DNA of 64,000 nucleotides from Desulfospira joergensenii DSM 10085 (GTDB lineage Bacteria > Desulfobacterota > Desulfobacteria > Desulfobacterales > Desulfobacteraceae), in assembly GCF_000420085.1 (NCBI RefSeq), contig NZ_ATUG01000003.1, positions 62,001-126,000 on the forward strand. Reading direction: 5' to 3'. Of the stretch, positions 42,815-52,371 are shown piece by piece (the first letter of the stretch is position 1; each line of letters opens with the position of its first letter). The notes beneath the pieces are model-generated. The model was given only the letters and a program-made list of their open reading frames with translations. It was not told the DNA's origin and did not search any database. Made by a program: the position numbers and the translations under genes.

Positions 42815-44122
42815 ATGAATCTGAGTTGTGATATCTCTTTTGAGGAAAAGGCAAATATCTTTTCCTTTGAATATTTAAAATGTCTGTTGTTCATCAACGA
42901 CCTTGAAGACAATGAGTATGTTTTTACAAAAAAACTCTTCTCCAAACTGATTATCAACTCCCATATTCTTGAAGACTTCCTTGATTTTCACGGCGCAAAA
43001 AAAAACACCGAATGGGTTTTATACCGGGAGCTGTGCGCCACCATCAGGCATCTTTCCCTGGCCTGTTATTCCCAGAGACATATCATCAACCGGTTTGATT
43101 TTTACCGGTTTGAAAATGGTCATCACAACACCTTCCGGCTGGAAGCCCTGGACACCATCCGGATTATCCAGGACTCCCTGAAGCTGGCGGCGCCGGTGAT
43201 CATCCAGGAAGCCCTTCGATTGAACATTGCCCTGCCGAGTCAAGGATATGATATCAGTTATTTTCCCGGCATATCCTCTTCCAAGCATCTGATCCATAAT
43301 ATTGATGATTTTAATGAAAAACACCATCAGCGGAAAAGTCTGACCCGGATTTCCAGTGAATTCCTGGAAGTGGTCAAGGAATTCGAGCCCTTTTCCTTTT
43401 ACGAGAGATATGATTTAAAAAAGATCCGGGAACTGGTTCCTGAAAAGATCAATGAAGTCATCATCCGGAGTTTTGAGATGCAGGTCCACAATATTCAATC
43501 CTCCTTTGATTCCTATGTGGTTTACACCCAGTCCGAGGAAAATATGGTTCTTGACCAGCTCAGGAGCCATTTTTCCATTGTTTTCCATATCCTCCAGGTC
43601 ATGGGCAGGCTGCTTCATTTTTACGAAAGACATCTCTACGACGTCGGTTTCAAGGATGTTTACAAACAGGTCAGTGAATCTTTGACCAATCTCATTGATC
43701 CGGATGTCCTCTTGGACCGGGCCGTTAATTTTTGTCTTTTTTATGCATGGCGGTTTTTATCTTCGGGCAAGGAAGTGGCCATCCGGGTTTTAAATCAAAA
43801 CATGGAGACCTCGGTCGTCCGGGTCGGCATACCAAAGGACAGGGGATTCCACAGCCGGCCCAGCCTTCTGGTGGCTAAAATCGTCCAGCACTACGGCGGG
43901 GAGGTTAAGATGCAGGTGGCCGGGGATGAGTTTGATGCCTCCTCGGTTCTGGATATTCAATGGGCAGGGGGAAAGATCAAAAAAGAAGAAATCGAAACCG
44001 TATCCTTTATCGGTGACTCCAGGGCCCTGCATGACCTGGAGATCCTTGCCGGGGTAAACTACGGCGAAGACGCCATGGGCAAGGGCATTCCCCTGCCCAA
44101 AGAGCTGTCCTATCTCAGTTGA
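42815..44122 (+). CDS. Large protein with a C-terminal HPr-like domain
   Basis: This 435-residue protein has an N-terminal region (about 1-320) that is helix-rich, with no recognised domain. Residues about 332-420 resemble the HPr phosphocarrier: GFHSRPSLLVAKIVQHYGGEV carries the phospho-His at H346, and FDASSVLDIQWAGG matches the HPr serine-site region. ALHDLEILAGVNYGED closes the domain. Phosphorelay use in sugar or nitrogen regulation is likely for the HPr part. The N-terminal region may be a regulatory or enzymatic unit controlled by it. The ATG at 42815 follows AGGAAAC, only 24 bp after rnpB. Confidence 0.72.
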   Translation: MNLSCDISFEEKANIFSFEYLKCLLFINDLEDNEYVFTKKLFSKLIINSHILEDFLDFHGAKKNTEWVLYRELCATIRHLSLACYSQRHIINRFDFYRFENGHHNTFRLEALDTIRIIQDSLKLAAPVIIQEALRLNIALPSQGYDISYFPGISSSKHLIHNIDDFNEKHHQRKSLTRISSEFLEVVKEFEPFSFYERYDLKKIRELVPEKINEVIIRSFEMQVHNIQSSFDSYVVYTQSEENMVLDQLRSHFSIVFHILQVMGRLLHFYERHLYDVGFKDVYKQVSESLTNLIDPDVLLDRAVNFCLFYAWRFLSSGKEVAIRVLNQNMETSVVRVGIPKDRGFHSRPSLLVAKIVQHYGGEVKMQVAGDEFDASSVLDIQWAGGKIKKEEIETVSFIGDSRALHDLEILAGVNYGEDAMGKGIPLPKELSYLS

Positions 44123-44159
44123 CCATGCTTATTTCCATTAGAACCACGGTTTGATTCAG

Positions 44160-44888
44160 ATGGATTCAATCTTTTCCATAGCCGTTATCGTTGCCGGCGG
44201 GACCGGCAGAAGAATGAAGTCCAGGCAGAAAAAGCAGTATATGAGCCTGGGAAAAGAGTCTGTCTTGTCCCGGACCCTGACCTGCTTTGCCCGGAATAGA
44301 CATGTTCATGAAATTATTCTCGTCGTTCCCGAAGACGATATGGAATTTTGTACCCAAAAGATCATTGGCGGCCTTGGTGGATCCAAGCCCCTTTCCCTTG
44401 TGTCCGGAGGGAACTCAAGGCAGGAGTCTGTTTTCAGGGGACTGCTTGCGGCAAAGTCCCATACGGAAAATTCATCTGAAACCATGGTTCTGATCCATGA
44501 CGGGGTCAGGCCCTTTGTCCCGGATCCGTTGATTGACACCTGTCTGGCCAGGGCCGTGGAAAAGGGAGGCTGCATCCCGGTAATTGAGCTTTCCGACACC
44601 ATTAAAGAGGCGGATTTGGATGGTGATCTGGCCGGAAAGATATTGAAAACCATTGACCGCAGCCGGTACTATAGGGCACAGACTCCCCAGATTTTCAGGC
44701 TGGATCTGATTTTAAAGGCCTTTGATTTTGCCAGGGAAACCGGCTTCACAGGCACGGACGATGCCTCCCTGATGGAGCATGCCGGATTGCCCGTTTATAC
44801 GGTCCAGGGAAACCTGTTCAACATCAAGATCACCACCCGGGAAGATCTTGAGTTTGCCGAATTCCTGATGAAAAGAGATTCTATCTGA
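44160..44888 (+). CDS. ispD: 2-C-methyl-D-erythritol 4-phosphate cytidylyltransferase
   Basis: This 242-residue enzyme of the non-mevalonate isoprenoid pathway has the nucleotide-binding start IAVIVAGGTGRRMKSRQKKQYMSLG. It also has HDGVRPFVPDPLID and a C-terminal YRAQTPQIFRLDLILKAFDFA and GTDDASLMEHAGLPV, all family motifs. ispF, often the partner, is not next to it. The ATG at 44160 is preferred over a TTG 9 bp earlier. Confidence 0.96.
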   Translation: MDSIFSIAVIVAGGTGRRMKSRQKKQYMSLGKESVLSRTLTCFARNRHVHEIILVVPEDDMEFCTQKIIGGLGGSKPLSLVSGGNSRQESVFRGLLAAKSHTENSSETMVLIHDGVRPFVPDPLIDTCLARAVEKGGCIPVIELSDTIKEADLDGDLAGKILKTIDRSRYYRAQTPQIFRLDLILKAFDFARETGFTGTDDASLMEHAGLPVYTVQGNLFNIKITTREDLEFAEFLMKRDSI

Positions 44889-45202
44889 AAAACAGGGGGA
44901 TGGGTCATTCTGATCCATGGCCTGGGCGGGGGTAAATGATCTGCTATCCGGAGGCGGCCCCTGCTCCTGATTTTTTTGGGGAGTCCAATTTTGACAACGG
45001 CCATTATTTCAATTGTCCCGGCAATCCTTTATTTGATTTTAGGTTTACTTTACCCCTAAATTATGTCACATTTCACAGACAAAACCTTTAGGGAATTGCG
45101 CTTCTGGTTTGTCAATATTTTTTGGTATTGACTTTGAAATAAGGGAAGCAGAATAGAGAATAGACAGAACATCCTTTATCCACGCTTATTGGAGGTATCT
45201 CA
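44889..45202. other. Intergenic region upstream of the substrate-binding-like gene
   Basis: About 314 bp without a gene that I can support. A candidate promoter is TTGACT (45128-45133), a 17-bp spacer and GAATAG (45151-45156), with a weak -10. The ribosome site of the next gene (TGGAGG) is strong. I see no terminator directly after ispD. Confidence 0.4.
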
Positions 45203-46141
45203 ATGGCTGAAAAACCAGCTATCAAGATTGGCTATCTTAAAATTACTGATCACCTGGTTCTTGGCGTCACAGATCTAAAACTCAAAAAGGGCATGGAGAA
45301 ATTTGAACACTGCACCCTGGAGCCTGTGGTAAAGAACGGCTGGAATGAGGTAGCAGACGCCCTTTCTGTTAAATCCCTGGACGGCGCCCTGGTGCTCGCC
45401 CCCACGGCCATGGATCTGTTTAAGTCCGGTGTTGATTTAAAACTGCTGCTCTTTGCCCATAAATCAGGAAGCATCCTGGTCAAAAGCAAAAAGGCCAATA
45501 TAGAAAAAGTGGAGGATTTTAAGGGCAAAACCGTTCTGATTCCCTACCAGTTGTCCATTCATAATATGCTCTTTCATCAGCTTCTCTCTGAGAAGGGACT
45601 CAAACCCGGCCGGGCAACCGAACCCGGTATCGATGTGACCCTGGAAGTGGTGGCACCTTTTCAGATGCCCGAAGCCATAGAGTATGACGATGAAGGCGAG
45701 ATCGGCGGGTTTATCGTGGCCGAACCCTTCGGCTCCCAGGTTGTGGCCCAGGGACACGGGGAAGAGTTCCTCCTTTCTAAGGATCTGTGGCCGGCCCATC
45801 CCTGCTGCGTATTTGTCATGCGTTCCGAGGTCATTGAGAAGCATCCGGAAGCCATCCAGGAGATCTGCACCAGTTTCGTAAGATCCGGGCTTGCCATTGA
45901 TGACCAGCCCGAGCCTGCCTCGGTCATCGGCGGAGATTTTCTTTCCCAGGACAAGGATCTCATCAAAAAGGTTCTGATGGATCCTCCTGACCGGATCCTG
46001 ACTGGTGAACTCTTTCCCATCAAGGAAGACCTGGAACGGATCCAGAAATACATGATGGATGAGATGAAGATCATGACCAGCCTGGTGGATCTGGATAAGT
46101 TTGTGGATACCCAGTTTGCCGAAAAAGCCGGCGCCAAATAA
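45203..46141 (+). CDS. NMT1/SsuA-like substrate-binding protein without a signal peptide
   Basis: This 312-residue protein has the type II periplasmic-binding fold pattern: KIGYLKITDHLVLGV, LEPVVKNGWNEVADALSVKSLDGALV, then ILVKSKKANIEKVEDFKGKTVLIPY and GGFIVAEPFGSQVVAQGHGEEFL. It resembles ABC-transporter NMT1/SsuA-type proteins. However, it lacks any N-terminal signal (MAEKPAIKIGYL), and no permease or ATPase gene is adjacent, so it is probably cytoplasmic. It may be a sensor or a sequestering protein. The ligand is unknown. The ribosome site TGGAGG is strong. Confidence 0.8.
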   Translation: MAEKPAIKIGYLKITDHLVLGVTDLKLKKGMEKFEHCTLEPVVKNGWNEVADALSVKSLDGALVLAPTAMDLFKSGVDLKLLLFAHKSGSILVKSKKANIEKVEDFKGKTVLIPYQLSIHNMLFHQLLSEKGLKPGRATEPGIDVTLEVVAPFQMPEAIEYDDEGEIGGFIVAEPFGSQVVAQGHGEEFLLSKDLWPAHPCCVFVMRSEVIEKHPEAIQEICTSFVRSGLAIDDQPEPASVIGGDFLSQDKDLIKKVLMDPPDRILTGELFPIKEDLERIQKYMMDEMKIMTSLVDLDKFVDTQFAEKAGAK

Positions 46142-46288
46142 AGGATATCTCTAATAATCAGAATTTGGGTTCGAGTTCAAGGAGCATGAAAATTTAACCG
46201 GAAGAATATACAGACTATTCTGAAGATTAAAATTTCATGCAACGAAGAAATCGGGATAAAAGGAAATTATTAGAAGCGGCCTAAAATC

Positions 46289-47737
46289 TTATTTCGCCGA
46301 ATCAATAAATGTATAGATTTGTTCCAGGGCCTTCACACTCCATTCCGGTTTTCCGGACAGGGTGGGAACCTTGTCCTGGTTCAGCCGCCGGGCCGCCTCA
46401 TGGGCATCTGTTCCCTGGGACTTTAACTCGATGATAACCTTCATGACCTCTGCCTTGTAAGCTTCAATATCATCCTGGGGAGTGATCTTAGGCCTGAGGG
46501 AGGGAGTCTCGTCGATCAGAGATGAAAGATCGTCCATGGACCGTTCCTCTCCGGTTCCTTCCTTTTCCGATGGATCTTTTGTATCATTCCCTGTCTCCTT
46601 ATCCTGGATAAGCTGGGAGAGATCATCCATGTCAACCGGTTCGGAAGTCTTCCCCTGAGTCGTTTCCTGTTCCGAATCAAGGAGTAGGCTGAGATCGTCC
46701 ACCATTTCCGGGGCAGGGGACTTCTGATCGGCATCCGTGTCGATGAGCCTGGAAAGATCATCCAGGTCAGGGATCTCCTCTTTTTTCTCTTCTTTGATCA
46801 GCAATGAGAGATCATCCAGGCTATCTGTCCCATCGGTCTCCTTTGAAACCGTATCGATCAACTCATTCAAATCATCCTGGGGATCCGGTTTGAAAGGCGA
46901 GCCTCCCCGGTTCTGTCCTTCCTCCAGAAGAGTGGAGAGATCATCGCTGATATGGACCCCCTGATCCTGGATCAGGGAATTGAGATCGTCCGTCTCAACC
47001 GGCTCGTCCACAAGGGAACTCCCGTCAGCGTCAATATCATCTATATCCAGAAGGTCTGAGAGGTCATCCTCATAAGGTTCGGATTCCTGTCGGGTTTCAA
47101 TATCTTCAAAAGAGTCTGGCTCAGGATTCTCAAGGAGGCCGCTATCCGCATCAAAGATATTGGCGGCATGGTGGGCGATCCGTACGGTCTCTGGATCATG
47201 AACCTTGAGCCGGTTCATCTCCTGGAGGGCATTGGCGATATTGTTCATGGCATTGGCCTTTTTTTCCTCGGCCTCGGCCCGCTTTTCAATGGCCGCGGCC
47301 TTGCGTTCCTCGGCCTCGGCCCGTTTTTCATGGGCCGCTGCGATGCGCTTCTGCTGCTCACCGATGTCACTGACCAGGGATTTTATCAGCTTTAATCCGT
47401 CTTTGCTGACACGGATGTCCTCATCCGGACCGGTGAGAAATTGTTCTGCAATGCCCAGAAGATCCGGGGCCTCATCGCCGGAACCCGTTCCGGTCCCTGG
47501 TTCGGAAACTGCCCGGTCCAGGTCCTCATCGATCTGTGAGGGAAGAATACCCGAGTCGAGCCCATGTTTGATTTTCAGCAGGAGATGAACATCCTTTTGG
47601 GGGTAAACCTGCCGTCCACTCGAGGTTTCCGGGGAGAGGAACCTGCCAAAACGCTTGAGAAGAAATTTAGTGAATGCAGTTCCGGCATTTAATTCCCGGG
47701 AGATCTCAATTATGGTCAACGCCTTTTCCTGGATCAT
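46289..47737 (-). CDS. Acidic scaffold-like protein with nine DDL[SN]xL[IL] repeats
   Basis: This 482-residue protein has an N-terminal segment (residues 1-75) with a MerR-like helix-turn-helix appearance. Next is a coiled coil of KRAEAEERKA-type repeats (about 125-165). A disordered, acidic middle follows with nine short motifs DDL[SN]xL[IL] starting near residues 224, 250, 265, 288, 308, 326, 347, 371 and 402. The C-terminal segment (about 425-482) has NQDKVPTLSGKPEWSVKALEQIY, similar to the DNA-binding end of serine recombinases. The repeats look like short linear docking motifs. I know of no assigned function. Confidence 0.72.
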   Translation of the reverse strand: MIQEKALTIIEISRELNAGTAFTKFLLKRFGRFLSPETSSGRQVYPQKDVHLLLKIKHGLDSGILPSQIDEDLDRAVSEPGTGTGSGDEAPDLLGIAEQFLTGPDEDIRVSKDGLKLIKSLVSDIGEQQKRIAAAHEKRAEAEERKAAAIEKRAEAEEKKANAMNNIANALQEMNRLKVHDPETVRIAHHAANIFDADSGLLENPEPDSFEDIETRQESEPYEDDLSDLLDIDDIDADGSSLVDEPVETDDLNSLIQDQGVHISDDLSTLLEEGQNRGGSPFKPDPQDDLNELIDTVSKETDGTDSLDDLSLLIKEEKKEEIPDLDDLSRLIDTDADQKSPAPEMVDDLSLLLDSEQETTQGKTSEPVDMDDLSQLIQDKETGNDTKDPSEKEGTGEERSMDDLSSLIDETPSLRPKITPQDDIEAYKAEVMKVIIELKSQGTDAHEAARRLNQDKVPTLSGKPEWSVKALEQIYTFIDSAK

Positions 47738-47806
47738 GTTACCCTCTTTATTGTTTCAGACCTTTTCATCTTAATTAATGGTTTCCGGCCAGGATTGCAA
47801 AGAATT

Positions 47807-48712
47807 TTAGAAAAATCTGACAATGGGCTTTTTCCTGCCGGTAATGGTCCTGTATTTTTCGTCGGGAACGCCCAGGGCAATAACCGCATGAATCTCCTCC
47901 TCTTCAGGAAGGTTCAGTTTCCTTTGAATGGACCGGTCCTGTTTCATGGCCTGGACGGCAAAACCGATGAGGCATGAGCCCAGGCCCATGGCATGGGCTC
48001 CCAGTATGAGATTTCCCGCTGCCAGGATTGCATCCTCCACAGGACAGCTGGCATCCGGACCTGACCCGATCAGTATACATGCCGTGGCCCCATGGAAGAG
48101 CCGGTCAATTCCTCTGGTTTCCATGTCCTGGATCGCTTCCCTTACCGATTCATAATACTCTCTGAAATAGGCGTCAAGTTTTTTCATCCCCAAAAGCCGA
48201 AGCCCTTTTCTTAGGATCGGATTCTCAGCCTTTGAATTTAAATTTTGGAAAAATTCTTGAATCCATCCCCCGAGCCGGAGAACTTCCTGTCTCGAACCCA
48301 GAACGGAAAACCGCCAGTCCTGGCTGTTTGTTCCGGAAGGGGCCAGGGCTGCCAGTTTGATCAGGTCCCTTAAGCGTTCAGGTTCCAGGGGCCTGTCCCT
48401 AAAATTCCGGCAGGAGCGCCTGGATGCCATGAGCCCGGCAATTTTTGTAACGGGAAAATCCTTGAAACCGACCCAGGCCCGGTCAAGTGTGAAGGTCTCA
48501 AAACAGGTCATGTCCGGATCAAGGGATTTGACCTGAACGGCCCCGGTGGGGCAGATTGCCATGCAGTGGCCGCAGCCCAGGGATTGATTGCCCGTGACCA
48601 TGGCAATGTCGTCTTTCAGGGTAAGGGTATGGCAGGGGCACACCTTTATGCACAGGCCGCACCCGGTGCATTTTTCAGGATCGATAATCGTTGTAACCGT
48701 TCTGGAGGCCAT
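47807..48712 (-). CDS. Ferredoxin-nitroreductase fusion
   Basis: This is a 301-residue protein. The N-terminal half holds two 4Fe-4S clusters of ferredoxin type (CTGCGLCIKVCPCHT and CGHCMAICPTGA). It is followed by a nitroreductase-family FMN domain (RRSCRNFRDRPLEPERL, APSGTNSQDWRF, and a C-terminal ALGVPDEKYRTITGRKKP). It probably uses reduced ferredoxin electrons to reduce an unknown compound. This layout is common in anaerobes. The ATG at 48712 has AAGGAA upstream. Confidence 0.93.
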   Translation of the reverse strand: MASRTVTTIIDPEKCTGCGLCIKVCPCHTLTLKDDIAMVTGNQSLGCGHCMAICPTGAVQVKSLDPDMTCFETFTLDRAWVGFKDFPVTKIAGLMASRRSCRNFRDRPLEPERLRDLIKLAALAPSGTNSQDWRFSVLGSRQEVLRLGGWIQEFFQNLNSKAENPILRKGLRLLGMKKLDAYFREYYESVREAIQDMETRGIDRLFHGATACILIGSGPDASCPVEDAILAAGNLILGAHAMGLGSCLIGFAVQAMKQDRSIQRKLNLPEEEEIHAVIALGVPDEKYRTITGRKKPIVRFF

Positions 48713-49075
48713 GGAGAATTTCCTTGTCCGATGTTTTTTATCCCAAAATATCATGGCCCAAAGTAAATATCCATTAATAGAAATTTCTTAAATCAAAAGA
48801 ACCGAAAAGAGGATTTTATAGGTTTTAGAATCGTCCTTCGGCTCAGATGCAATCCTTTTGCCTTCTCTTGGATAAGGCGATTAAAGGATCAAAAGAATTT
48901 GACACCCTATTTTTTAATTGTTACTTTTAACTTTAGCAGGCTGTTCATTCTTACAAACGGATCATACAACCAATACCCTTTTAAACAGCCTGAATTCAAT
49001 CATACAGCACAAGCTAGCCTTAGTATAATCTTGACCGGCAGCATTCACCTCTTTTGCTGCCCATAGGAGGGGAAA
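48713..49075. other. Intergenic region with the prkA promoter
   Basis: About 360 bp between divergent genes. It contains the candidate promoter TTGACA (48899-48904), 17-bp spacer, TACTTT (48922-48927). No further gene is visible. Confidence 0.5.
48899..48927 (+). promoter_or_regulatory. Candidate promoter of the prkA operon
   Basis: TTGACA and TACTTT are separated by 17 bp, about 150 bp before the prkA start. Confidence 0.55.
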
Positions 49076-51139
49076 ATGGCAGTGAAAACAAACCCAAAGA
49101 GTTTGGCAGACCACGTTAACGGAGTCAAAAAAGGGCAGCGAATGTTTGAGGATGCCTTTCAGGGCGTGTCGCGAATGATTTTGGATGCCGGAATTCGCAA
49201 GATCACGGTAAAGGGCAAAACCACCTACCGGTTTGATCTGTTCAGCCAGGGGAAAAAACATCTGGTGGGCATGTATGACGAAATCAACTCCTTTGTTTCC
49301 TTTGTCAAGGACGCCTCAGAAGGGGGATCGTCAAGGGAAATGGCCTTTGTCCTGGTGGGGGAGCCCGGAAACGGGAAGACCTTTTTTGTGGAATACCTGT
49401 GCGCGCGCTACCGGGAATTTTTAAGCATTCCGGAAAACAGAAAATACACATTTAAATTCATCAATCTCAAGAAACTGGGCGGATACGGTAAAATCGAATT
49501 CATCGAGTCCCAGACCTATGAAGATCCCATGATCCTGGCCATGAACATGGAAGAAACCCGGGAAAAATCCATGGCCTATCTTGCCAAGAAACACCGATTC
49601 ACGGAAGCCCAACTGGAAAGCCTTTACGCCAGTTACCGTCCCCTAGGCGCCTGTTCCGCCTATATCTGGGACCAGATTCGGGAGGTGTGTGACGGCGATG
49701 TCACGAAAATGCTCTCCTTTATCGAGGTGACTCCGGTTCCCCTGATCGAAAGTCTGGGCACCATCACCGGGAAATATCCGGCCAAGGACAAGATCACCTC
49801 TTCGGCCGTGGACCTCATGGGAGAAGAGTCCATCCAGAGACTGCTTCATATCTCAGACTCCAACAACCCCTACCGGTTTGATCTCAGGAGGGGGGCCCTG
49901 GCCCGGGTGGCCGGAGGCGGGATCCATTTCAGCGACGAGATCTATAAAAATAAAAAAGATCTGGTCCAGGTCTATCTCGGGGTGATCCAGAACCGGATGA
50001 TCGAACTGGACGGCTTCAAATGGCCCATTGACACCCTGATCATCGCCACCAGCAACAATTCGGAATTTGACACCTTTTTGTCGGAAAGAGAAGAGGCGCC
50101 CATTGTGGACCGGTGCAGGATCTGTTATGTGGCCCATAACACGGATTACAAAATCCAGAAAACCCTGACCGAATACGCCATTGGCGCCGATATCAAGCGG
50201 TCCCTGGACCATGAGGTGCTCCACCAGGACCCCAACCTCAACTATGCCACCTCCGTGGGCGTGGTGCTGACCCGGCTGCCCAGGTCGGAGAAGCTGACAC
50301 CGGTGGAAACCATGAAACTGGCCGCCGGTGAAGTGGCCGGGGAAAAGAGCCTCAAGACCCTGGCCGAGCTCATTGATTCCCTGAACCAGGATACGGACAT
50401 CACCAAGCGGTTCGGCCAGAAAGGCCTGGGCCAGAGGAATCTGGGCCGGGCGGTCCAGCTGCTGCTGGAAAGCTCGGAAACCAACGAGGGCCGGTGCATG
50501 TTTGCCCTGGATATATTCAATGCCCTGGAGCGCACGGTTCTGGACTATGTCCATGAACCGGCAGACCGGGCCAAGTTTATGGAGGACCTTAAGATCGCCC
50601 GGGGCCTCTACCGGGAAAGGATCATGACGGAGATGTTCAACGCCTATATGGATGAGCCCCTGGCCATTAAAAAAGACGTTCTCAATTACGTAAACATGAT
50701 CATCGGGGTGGATGCCGAACATCTGGGGCCGGACATGATGTGGAAGTACAAGGATCCCCAGACCGGTGAACTCAAGGCCCTTAAAATCGACGAACGGTAT
50801 ATCAAGAACGTGGAAGAAAGACTGGGTCTGAAAACCGAGGAGCAGAAGGCCTCTTTCAGAAATTCCATTAGAAAGATCTACGGGCAGAAATTGTCCGTGG
50901 ATGCCAACTATGATTTCATGGACAATCTGGAGCTGGTCAAGGCCATCACCGATGTCCGCCTCAAGTCTGATATTGCCGGGGCCGGATCTTTGATCGGAGC
51001 CCTGGCCAACCGGACCAACGAGGAAAACCAGAAGCTGTATGACCGGATGATCTCCACCATGCACGACAAACTGGGATATTGCCGTACCTGTGCCCAGAAG
51101 ACCATCGAGTATTTTTGTTCCCAGGAAGATGACAAATAG
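49076..51139 (+). CDS. prkA: PrkA-family serine protein kinase / AAA protein
   Basis: This 687-residue protein belongs to the PrkA family. The AAA-like N-terminal part carries the Walker A motif GEPGNGKTFFVEYL (about residue 98). Later DTLIIATSNNSEFD is the sensor region, and the C-terminal PrkA domain follows. In Bacillus it affects sporulation, and in E. coli (YeaG) it mediates stress survival; recent work on relatives suggests an ATP-dependent protease-like role. It starts a four-gene cluster with yeaH-like and spoVR genes; the next begins 11 bp later. The ribosome site TAGGAGGGG is excellent. Confidence 0.96.
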   Translation: MAVKTNPKSLADHVNGVKKGQRMFEDAFQGVSRMILDAGIRKITVKGKTTYRFDLFSQGKKHLVGMYDEINSFVSFVKDASEGGSSREMAFVLVGEPGNGKTFFVEYLCARYREFLSIPENRKYTFKFINLKKLGGYGKIEFIESQTYEDPMILAMNMEETREKSMAYLAKKHRFTEAQLESLYASYRPLGACSAYIWDQIREVCDGDVTKMLSFIEVTPVPLIESLGTITGKYPAKDKITSSAVDLMGEESIQRLLHISDSNNPYRFDLRRGALARVAGGGIHFSDEIYKNKKDLVQVYLGVIQNRMIELDGFKWPIDTLIIATSNNSEFDTFLSEREEAPIVDRCRICYVAHNTDYKIQKTLTEYAIGADIKRSLDHEVLHQDPNLNYATSVGVVLTRLPRSEKLTPVETMKLAAGEVAGEKSLKTLAELIDSLNQDTDITKRFGQKGLGQRNLGRAVQLLLESSETNEGRCMFALDIFNALERTVLDYVHEPADRAKFMEDLKIARGLYRERIMTEMFNAYMDEPLAIKKDVLNYVNMIIGVDAEHLGPDMMWKYKDPQTGELKALKIDERYIKNVEERLGLKTEEQKASFRNSIRKIYGQKLSVDANYDFMDNLELVKAITDVRLKSDIAGAGSLIGALANRTNEENQKLYDRMISTMHDKLGYCRTCAQKTIEYFCSQEDDK

Positions 51140-51150
51140 GGAGGCGCGGT

Positions 51151-52329
51151 ATGATTACCCTGGATGAACTCCTTGAACGGGACCGGAAAAGAGAGGAAGA
51201 CGGATTTAAACGCAAGATCCGTATCGGAAGGATTGTCAAACCCGGAACCGGGGGCAAGGAAAAGATCATTGTTGTGCCCACCACGGTGGAGGAGAAATTT
51301 GTCCATGATGAATTTGATCCCGACCAGGAACCGGGGGAGGGAGAGCCCACCGGAGGCACCGGAGAGGGGGAGGAGGGCGATGTCATCGGAGAGCAGCCGG
51401 TCCGCCCGGAGCAGGGGGAAGGAGATGAAGATGGGGAAGGCCAGGGAGAAGGCCCTGGGGAAGGCCAGGGCGGAGAACATGAATTCGAAGCCAATGCCTA
51501 TGAACTGGGCAAGGTCCTGTCCCAGGATTTTCAACTCCCCAATTTAAAAGACAAGGGGAAAAAAAGAGCCCTGGCAAGATATATATATGACCTCACCGAC
51601 CGGAACCAGGGAGTCGGCCAGGTCCTGGACAAGAAGGCCACTTTAAAGAAAATTGTGGAAACCAATATCACCCTGGGCAATATTCCCGATGTCTCAAACA
51701 TCGATACCACAAGGTTCATCATCTCTCCCCGGGATATGATCTACAGGATACTCTCCCGGGAAAAGGAGTACGAGTCCCAGGCCCTGGTCTTCTTCCTGAG
51801 GGACTATTCCGGGTCCATGAGCGGGAAGGTTACCGAGGCTGTCGTGTCCCAGCATGTCATGCTCTACTCCTGGCTGGTCTATCAATATGACAAACAGGTG
51901 GAGACCCGGTTTGTCCTCCATGATACCGAAGCCAGGGAGGTCCCGGATTTTTACAAGTACTACTCCTATAAGGTGGCCGGCGGAACCAAGGTCTTTACCG
52001 CGTTTAAGCTGGTCAACGACATCGTGGAAAGGGAAAGCCTGGCCCGGGATTATAACATCTATGTGTTCCACGGTACGGACGGGGATGACTGGGACAAGGA
52101 CGGAAAACAGACCCTTGAGGAAATGGAGAGGATGCTCAGCTATGCCGCAAGGGTGGGCATCACCATTGTCAAGCACAGGTATGTAGGGAAAAAAAAGACT
52201 GAAGTGGAAAAATATCTGAGGGCCTCGAACATATTAACCAAGCATGAGAACCTGATTAAAATGGATGTCATGGAAGAGGATGTGGATGATTCCAGAATTA
52301 TCCAGGGAATAAAACATCTGATTTCCTGA
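51151..52329 (+). CDS. YeaH/YhbH-family (DUF444) protein
   Basis: This 392-residue protein has a charged N-terminal part, a low-complexity Gly/Glu-rich stretch (about 55-110), and a von Willebrand-A-like domain with the metal-ion site DYSGSMSG (D-x-S-x-S) and TDGDDWDKDGKQ. YeaH partners PrkA in E. coli, and the gene is co-transcribed with prkA and spoVR in most genomes. It is likely a metal-dependent adhesion-type partner of the kinase. Confidence 0.95.
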   Translation: MITLDELLERDRKREEDGFKRKIRIGRIVKPGTGGKEKIIVVPTTVEEKFVHDEFDPDQEPGEGEPTGGTGEGEEGDVIGEQPVRPEQGEGDEDGEGQGEGPGEGQGGEHEFEANAYELGKVLSQDFQLPNLKDKGKKRALARYIYDLTDRNQGVGQVLDKKATLKKIVETNITLGNIPDVSNIDTTRFIISPRDMIYRILSREKEYESQALVFFLRDYSGSMSGKVTEAVVSQHVMLYSWLVYQYDKQVETRFVLHDTEAREVPDFYKYYSYKVAGGTKVFTAFKLVNDIVERESLARDYNIYVFHGTDGDDWDKDGKQTLEEMERMLSYAARVGITIVKHRYVGKKKTEVEKYLRASNILTKHENLIKMDVMEEDVDDSRIIQGIKHLIS

Positions 52330-52371
52330 TGATTCCCTAACCCGGCACCCGGCCCGGAAAGAGAGTTGGAA

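Noticed and set aside
46737-47010. Repeated DNA words in the acidic repeat protein seen as a possible tandem or CRISPR-like array
   Set aside because: The repetition comes from the coding of the short DDL motif, with variable spacing and no identical direct repeats.
49853-51064. Minus-strand open frame of 403 codons inside prkA
   Set aside because: Antisense shadow of a clear PrkA gene; no domain seen and no ribosome site.
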